64,000 nucleotides of DNA, taken from positions 62,001 to 126,000 of the forward strand of contig JAVBUO010000005.1 of the NCBI GenBank assembly GCA_031555315.1, in the 5' to 3' direction. Source of the stretch: JAVBJV01 sp031555315. Its GTDB lineage: Bacteria; Pseudomonadota; Alphaproteobacteria; Acetobacterales; Acetobacteraceae. How positions within the stretch are numbered: the first letter of the stretch is position 1; each line of letters starts with the position of its first letter. Of the stretch, positions 60,865 to 64,000 are shown piece after piece. The notes below the pieces were generated by a model, which saw nothing but the letters and a program-made list of their open reading frames with translations, searched no databases and was not told where the DNA came from. The position numbers and the translations under genes were made by a program.

Positions 60865-61326
60865 ATGAATGATACGATTTTGCCGATGCCCGTTCTGACC
60901 CGTGTATTGCCGGAATGGATCGATCTGTATGGGCATATGAACGTCGCATTTTATCTGCGTGCATTCGACATGGCGACCGACGTTTTGTGGCCGAAGCTGC
61001 ACCTCGACGATGATTTCCGCGCCAGGGATCTCGGGACATTCGTGGCTGAAAGCTGGATCGCCTACCGGCGCGAGGTCAAGGAAGGCGACCCGCTGTCCGT
61101 CACCAGCGAGGTTCTGGCATACGACAATAAGCGCCTTCTGGTTCGCCACCATCTGTTCCATGCGGTGGAGGGCTGGAAGAGCGCCGAGTGCGAATTTCTG
61201 TTCCTGTGTGTGAATCTGAACCTGCGTAAGGTAGCCACCTGGCCGGACGGCATTCTGGACGCTTTCCGTATGGCGTTACAACTGGATGCGCCTGTCGGCC
61301 GGTTGGCATTAAAACCGCCGCGTTAG
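60865..61326 (+). CDS. Hot-dog fold acyl-CoA thioesterase (4HBT-type)
   Basis: A 153-residue single hot-dog domain. The active-site-type motif WIDLYGHMNVAFYLRAFDMA corresponds to the 4-hydroxybenzoyl-CoA thioesterase/carnitine-dehydrogenase-associated thioesterase style, and AESWIAYRREVKEGDPLSV is the central helix-strand. It probably hydrolyses a small acyl-CoA thioester in the cytoplasm; the acyl chain is not determined. A GAAGGAAA ribosome-binding site precedes the ATG. It is 43 bases after the RraA-like gene and 14 bases before the DUF1217 gene. Confidence 0.83.
   Translation: MNDTILPMPVLTRVLPEWIDLYGHMNVAFYLRAFDMATDVLWPKLHLDDDFRARDLGTFVAESWIAYRREVKEGDPLSVTSEVLAYDNKRLLVRHHLFHAVEGWKSAECEFLFLCVNLNLRKVATWPDGILDAFRMALQLDAPVGRLALKPPR
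61305..61318 (+). promoter_or_regulatory. Weak sigma-54-like sequence before the DUF1217 gene
   Basis: TTGGCATTAAAACCGCC has GG and GC exactly ten bases apart and a good -24 block, but the -12 block (CCGCC) is poor. It lies within the end of the thioesterase gene, close upstream of a gene of a flagella-associated family. GG-N10-GC is common by chance in GC-rich DNA, so this is only suggestive. Confidence 0.2.
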
Positions 61327-61340
61327 GGCAATATTTACCT

Positions 61341-62123
61341 GTGCCGGTAACAATATCCGGCATCATGCTCGAAGGTCTTCCAAATACGGTAAGCTACCGT
61401 CTGGTCACGCAGGACCGTGCAAAATGGGAAACCCGTTTTGCCGATCGCAAGGACACGTCGAAGGACGTCGCCGATTTCCGCGCCCGCGCGGCGAAGGTTA
61501 CCTCGGCCGAGGACATGCTGAAAGACTATAAGCTGATGAAGTTCGCGCTGACCGCCTATGGGCTGGAGAGCGAACTTGGCAAAACGGCCGTTCTGCGCAA
61601 GCTGCTGACCGAAGACCCGGCCAGTGATAAAAGCTTTGCCAACCGTATGGTCGATCCGCGCTACAAGCAGTTCGCGCAGGATATGGCCAAATGGGATCCG
61701 CCGGCGCTGTCGGATCCGGAGATGCTCGCCAAGGTCGAGAAGAATTACATCACCAACGCATTCGAGATTGCGGAAAGCGCCAACGGCCTGCGCGCCTCGT
61801 TGTATTTCAAGCGCAAGGCCGAGGGGGTGACATCGGTTGCCAACATCATCGGCGACAAGGTGATGATGGAAGTGGTGCGTGGGGCGCTGAATCTGGGCGA
61901 TAAGTTCAGTATGCTGGACTACGATCAGCAGAAGCGCATTCTGACCCAGCGCCTGAATATGGAAGATTTTCAGAACCCGAAAAAAGTCGACCAGATGGCG
62001 CAGCGCTACTTGATAACGCATGGCCAGTCGGAACCGACATCGATGGTGGGAACCATTCTGTCGGGCGGCGATGGTGTGAACAGCATTATCGGGCTGGGCA
62101 TGAATTTGCGCCTGAAGGTCTGA
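61341..62123 (+). CDS. DUF1217-family protein, flagella-associated
   Basis: A 260-residue soluble protein. GTG start at 61341 (the ribosome-binding site is weak; ATG 61365 is a possible alternative). The pattern DFRARAAKVTSAEDMLKDYK, LMKFALTAYGLESELGK, then KSFANRMVDPRYKQFAQ and a repeat-like ANIIGDKVMMEVVRGALNLG identifies DUF1217. In alphaproteobacteria, members are usually encoded within flagellar clusters, and one is thought to be needed for flagellation. Here the gene is 11 kb from the flagellar cluster. The C-terminus is Gly-rich (GGDGVNSIIGLGMNLRLKV). Confidence 0.8.
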   Translation: MPVTISGIMLEGLPNTVSYRLVTQDRAKWETRFADRKDTSKDVADFRARAAKVTSAEDMLKDYKLMKFALTAYGLESELGKTAVLRKLLTEDPASDKSFANRMVDPRYKQFAQDMAKWDPPALSDPEMLAKVEKNYITNAFEIAESANGLRASLYFKRKAEGVTSVANIIGDKVMMEVVRGALNLGDKFSMLDYDQQKRILTQRLNMEDFQNPKKVDQMAQRYLITHGQSEPTSMVGTILSGGDGVNSIIGLGMNLRLKV

Positions 62124-62220
62124 GAATCCCGGTCACCCCCGATTCTACCGTACGTCTCAACAGAGTTGACGTCATCTTCCATTTGCTTTGTGATCCGTGC
62201 AAAGACGTGGAGGAACATTC

Positions 62221-63390
62221 GTGCAGAGCGCACTCGAGATTCATGCGCCGCGGCTTATACGGGTCGGCGGCGGCTGCGTTGCCGATATCGGCAGTATTCT
62301 CGGCCAGTTCGGTCTGTCGCGCCCGCTGGTGGTCAGCGATCCGTTCCTGGTGGCGTCCGGCATGATCGAACGCTGTCTGGAACCATTGCATCAAGCGGGG
62401 ATCGAAACTGTCGTGTTCAGCGATACCGTGCCGGACCCGACCGACACGGTGGTACGTGCCGGCGTTGCCGTACTGAAGGCGGGGCAGTTCGATTGCCTGA
62501 TCGGATTTGGCGGCGGATCGCCGATGGACACCGCCAAGGCGATCGCCATTCTGGCCGCAGGCGGGCAGCATCTGCGCGACTGGAAGGCGCCCGCGCTTGC
62601 CAACATCCAGGCCTTGCCGCTGATCTGCGTGCCCACCACGGCAGGAACGGGCAGCGAGGTGACGCGGTTCACGGTGATCACCGACACCGAGACCGAGGAA
62701 AAAATGCTGATCGCCGGGCGTGCCGCCTTGCCGCTGGCGGCGATCGTGGACTGGAAACTGGCCCGTAATCTGCCGGCGCGTACCACGGCAGATACCGGGA
62801 TCGACAGCCTGACGCATGCGCTGGAAGCGTTCGTTTCACGCCGCGCCAATCCTTATTCCGATGCGCAGGCGCGCGCCGCATTGGCATTGATCGCTCCCAA
62901 TCTGCGCAGCGTGTATCACGATGGCAGCAACAATAATGCGCGCGAGGCCGTGATGCTGGGGGCCACGTTGGCCGGGCTGGCGTTCTCGAACGCTTCGGTC
63001 GCGCTGGTGCATGGGATGAGCCGCCCGATCGGCGCGCATTTCCATGTGCCGCACGGCCTGTCCAATGCGATGTTGTTGCCGACCGTGACACGGTTTTCAT
63101 TGCAGCTGGCGTTGCCGCGTTATGCCGAAGCGGCGCGCATCATGGGTGTGGCGCAACTCACGGACAGCGACAGTGTTGCCGGCGCTGCGCTGCTGGCCGA
63201 ATTGCAGGCGCTGAATGTCGACCTCGAAGTGCCGCGCTTGCGCGGATGGGGGATATCTCCGTCGAAATGGGACGGCCTGCTCGAGACGATGGCCGAACAG
63301 GCGCTGGCGTCGGGTTCTCCGGCCAACAATCCGCGTATTCCGGACAAGGCCGAGATCGTGGCGTTATACCGTGAAGCCTGGGCGGCATAG
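62221..63390 (+). CDS. Iron-containing alcohol dehydrogenase
   Basis: NAD(P)-dependent group III alcohol dehydrogenase; substrate unknown. The GTG at 62221 is chosen because GGAGG lies about eight bases before it; an earlier GTG at 62197 is in frame. It has 389 residues. Cofactor loop GFGGGSPMDTAKAIA and GTGSEVTRFTVITD, then the metal-binding region TTADTGIDSLTHALEAFVSR (Asp/His) and VHGMSRPIGAHFHVPHGLSN (two His). These are all standard. The gene follows the DUF1217 gene by 97 bases and ends before a strong hairpin. Confidence 0.93.
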   Translation: MQSALEIHAPRLIRVGGGCVADIGSILGQFGLSRPLVVSDPFLVASGMIERCLEPLHQAGIETVVFSDTVPDPTDTVVRAGVAVLKAGQFDCLIGFGGGSPMDTAKAIAILAAGGQHLRDWKAPALANIQALPLICVPTTAGTGSEVTRFTVITDTETEEKMLIAGRAALPLAAIVDWKLARNLPARTTADTGIDSLTHALEAFVSRRANPYSDAQARAALALIAPNLRSVYHDGSNNNAREAVMLGATLAGLAFSNASVALVHGMSRPIGAHFHVPHGLSNAMLLPTVTRFSLQLALPRYAEAARIMGVAQLTDSDSVAGAALLAELQALNVDLEVPRLRGWGISPSKWDGLLETMAEQALASGSPANNPRIPDKAEIVALYREAWAA

Positions 63391-63430
63391 CCGCAAAGAA
63401 TCCAGAGCCCTTGTTTGCTGCGCCTCTTCA

Positions 63431-63458
63431 CGCGATCGGGCGGTTTCACCCGATCGCG
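63431..63458. terminator. Hairpin between Fe-ADH and the convergent binding protein
   Basis: CGCGATCGGG and CCCGATCGCG form a perfect 10-base inverted repeat with an 8-base loop, between the alcohol dehydrogenase stop and the stop of the convergent downstream gene. No T-run is present, but its place between convergent genes suggests a shared terminator. Confidence 0.65.
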
Positions 63459-63465
63459 CCCTGTT

Positions 63466-64000
63466 CTAGCTGGCGGTGCTGGCCACCGCCCAACGCTGTT
63501 CGGCCCACAGGCGCGCGATCTGCGTGCGTTCCGCCTCGAGCTGGGATTTCCAGACGTCGCCGGGGATGAAGCTGGGAATAAAGCTGGCGGTGGCGGCCTG
63601 CCCCTGAAATTCGGGATCCTGCACGACCGCGGTCAGGGCGGCGGCCAGTTCGGCGGCTTTCTGCTCCGGCAACGCCGCTGGCGCTGCCAGGCCGCGATGA
63701 ATCCACGCGGACAGAGGAATACCCTGAGCGATCAGCGTCGGCCAGTCGGGGAAGTCGGTCTCGCTCAGGGATGTCTGGCCGATCATGCTCAGCTTTTCAT
63801 CGCGGATGAAAGGAACGGCGTCTCCCAATAGCAAAATGGCCGCAGTGGTGTCCTTGTTTTCGACAGCGCAGCGGGCTGCCGTGCGCGACGGGAAAGCGAG
63901 CAGTTCCGCGCGCGGCAGGAATTTCTGCAACTGCAACCCCATCAGATAAGGGGGCGTACCCGGCGCCGTCGTAGCGATGGTGATATGGCCGCGCTCGGCG
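63466..64000 (-). CDS. Tripartite tricarboxylate (Bug/TctC-type) binding protein, 5' end outside window
   Basis: About 177 C-terminal residues are visible, and the frame is open to the last base, so the gene continues upstream. The stretch ITIATTAPGTPPYLMGLQL corresponds to the loop T(G/A)PGTPPYL of the Bug family of periplasmic solute receptors. The remainder resembles the C-terminal lobe: AAILLLGDAVPFIRD, SAWIHRGLAAPAALPEQKAA, GDVWKSQLEAERTQIARLW. Such proteins bind carboxylates for a TctAB-type transporter. An ATG at 63942 is internal to this frame. Confidence 0.72.
   Translation of the reverse strand, partial: AERGHITIATTAPGTPPYLMGLQLQKFLPRAELLAFPSRTAARCAVENKDTTAAILLLGDAVPFIRDEKLSMIGQTSLSETDFPDWPTLIAQGIPLSAWIHRGLAAPAALPEQKAAELAAALTAVVQDPEFQGQAATASFIPSFIPGDVWKSQLEAERTQIARLWAEQRWAVASTAS

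Overview
The window is gene-dense (about 57 protein genes), GC-rich alphaproteobacterial chromosome. It holds an alphaproteobacterial-type FtsZ C-terminal peptide, a Caulobacter-style fliF-fliG-fliH-fliN-flbD operon, FlbT, and the gene order lpxC-bamD-recN-ligA behind the division cluster. Together these suggest Rhodospirillales, perhaps Acetobacteraceae. The family-level placement is inference from gene order and general protein character, not from a search. I saw no rRNA, tRNA, insertion sequence, prophage or CRISPR array, and no gene-free stretch longer than 300 bases. The longest gaps are 14263-14550, 50253-50508 and 40484-40687.

Region 1 (1-14262, + strand) is the division and cell wall cluster: murE (cut by the window edge), murF, mraY, murD, ftsW, murG, murC, murB, ddl, ftsQ, ftsA, ftsZ. 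From murE to ftsQ almost every stop overlaps the next start, so translational coupling is likely. FtsZ stands apart behind a 136-base leader and is followed by a strong terminator. Region 2 (14551-21090, +) holds lpxC, bamD, recN, ligA and an exported protein of unknown function.

Region 3 (21077-36078, mixed strands) is a housekeeping and accessory stretch: a DMT transporter, a small four-cysteine secreted protein, aminopeptidase P, a DUF1127 protein, prmA-uvrD, formate-tetrahydrofolate ligase, an ECF sigma factor without a visible anti-sigma factor, and a desuccinylase-like hydrolase. It also holds a compact set of beta-propeller, variant NodB deacetylase, fatty-acid-hydroxylase/sterol-desaturase-like and rhodanese genes, and then mtnA.

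Region 4 (36123-50252) is a divergent flagellar cluster. Leftward: flgE, flgK, flbT, flgL (and mtnA behind it). Rightward: fliK, flgD, fliF, fliG, fliH, fliN, flbD, flhA. The 204-base divergent region carries two sigma-54-like promoters pointing outward with a perfect dyad exactly between them. The cluster encodes FlbD, a sigma-54 activator whose receiver domain is degenerate. Upstream of fliF there is a CtrA-box-like sequence, a good -10 hexamer and another CCGG-type dyad. This reads as a compact Caulobacter-like flagellar hierarchy.

Region 5 (50509-60030, - strand) is a nine-gene run in the order of transcription: AzgA-type purine permease, a polyamine-type binding protein, two ABC permeases with no ATPase gene, a flavin dehydrogenase/SelD-like fusion, moaA, a small membrane protein, a nitrilase-family amidohydrolase and NAD kinase. 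The SelD-like half of the fusion has lost the catalytic Cys/Sec and Lys and all the Asp metal ligands I can align, so it looks like a pseudoenzyme in a new role. This is the most unusual gene in the window. Region 6 (60129-64000) has an RraA-like protein, a hot-dog thioesterase, a DUF1217 (flagella-associated) protein, an iron-containing alcohol dehydrogenase and the C-terminal part of a tripartite tricarboxylate (Bug-type) binding protein that runs off the window.
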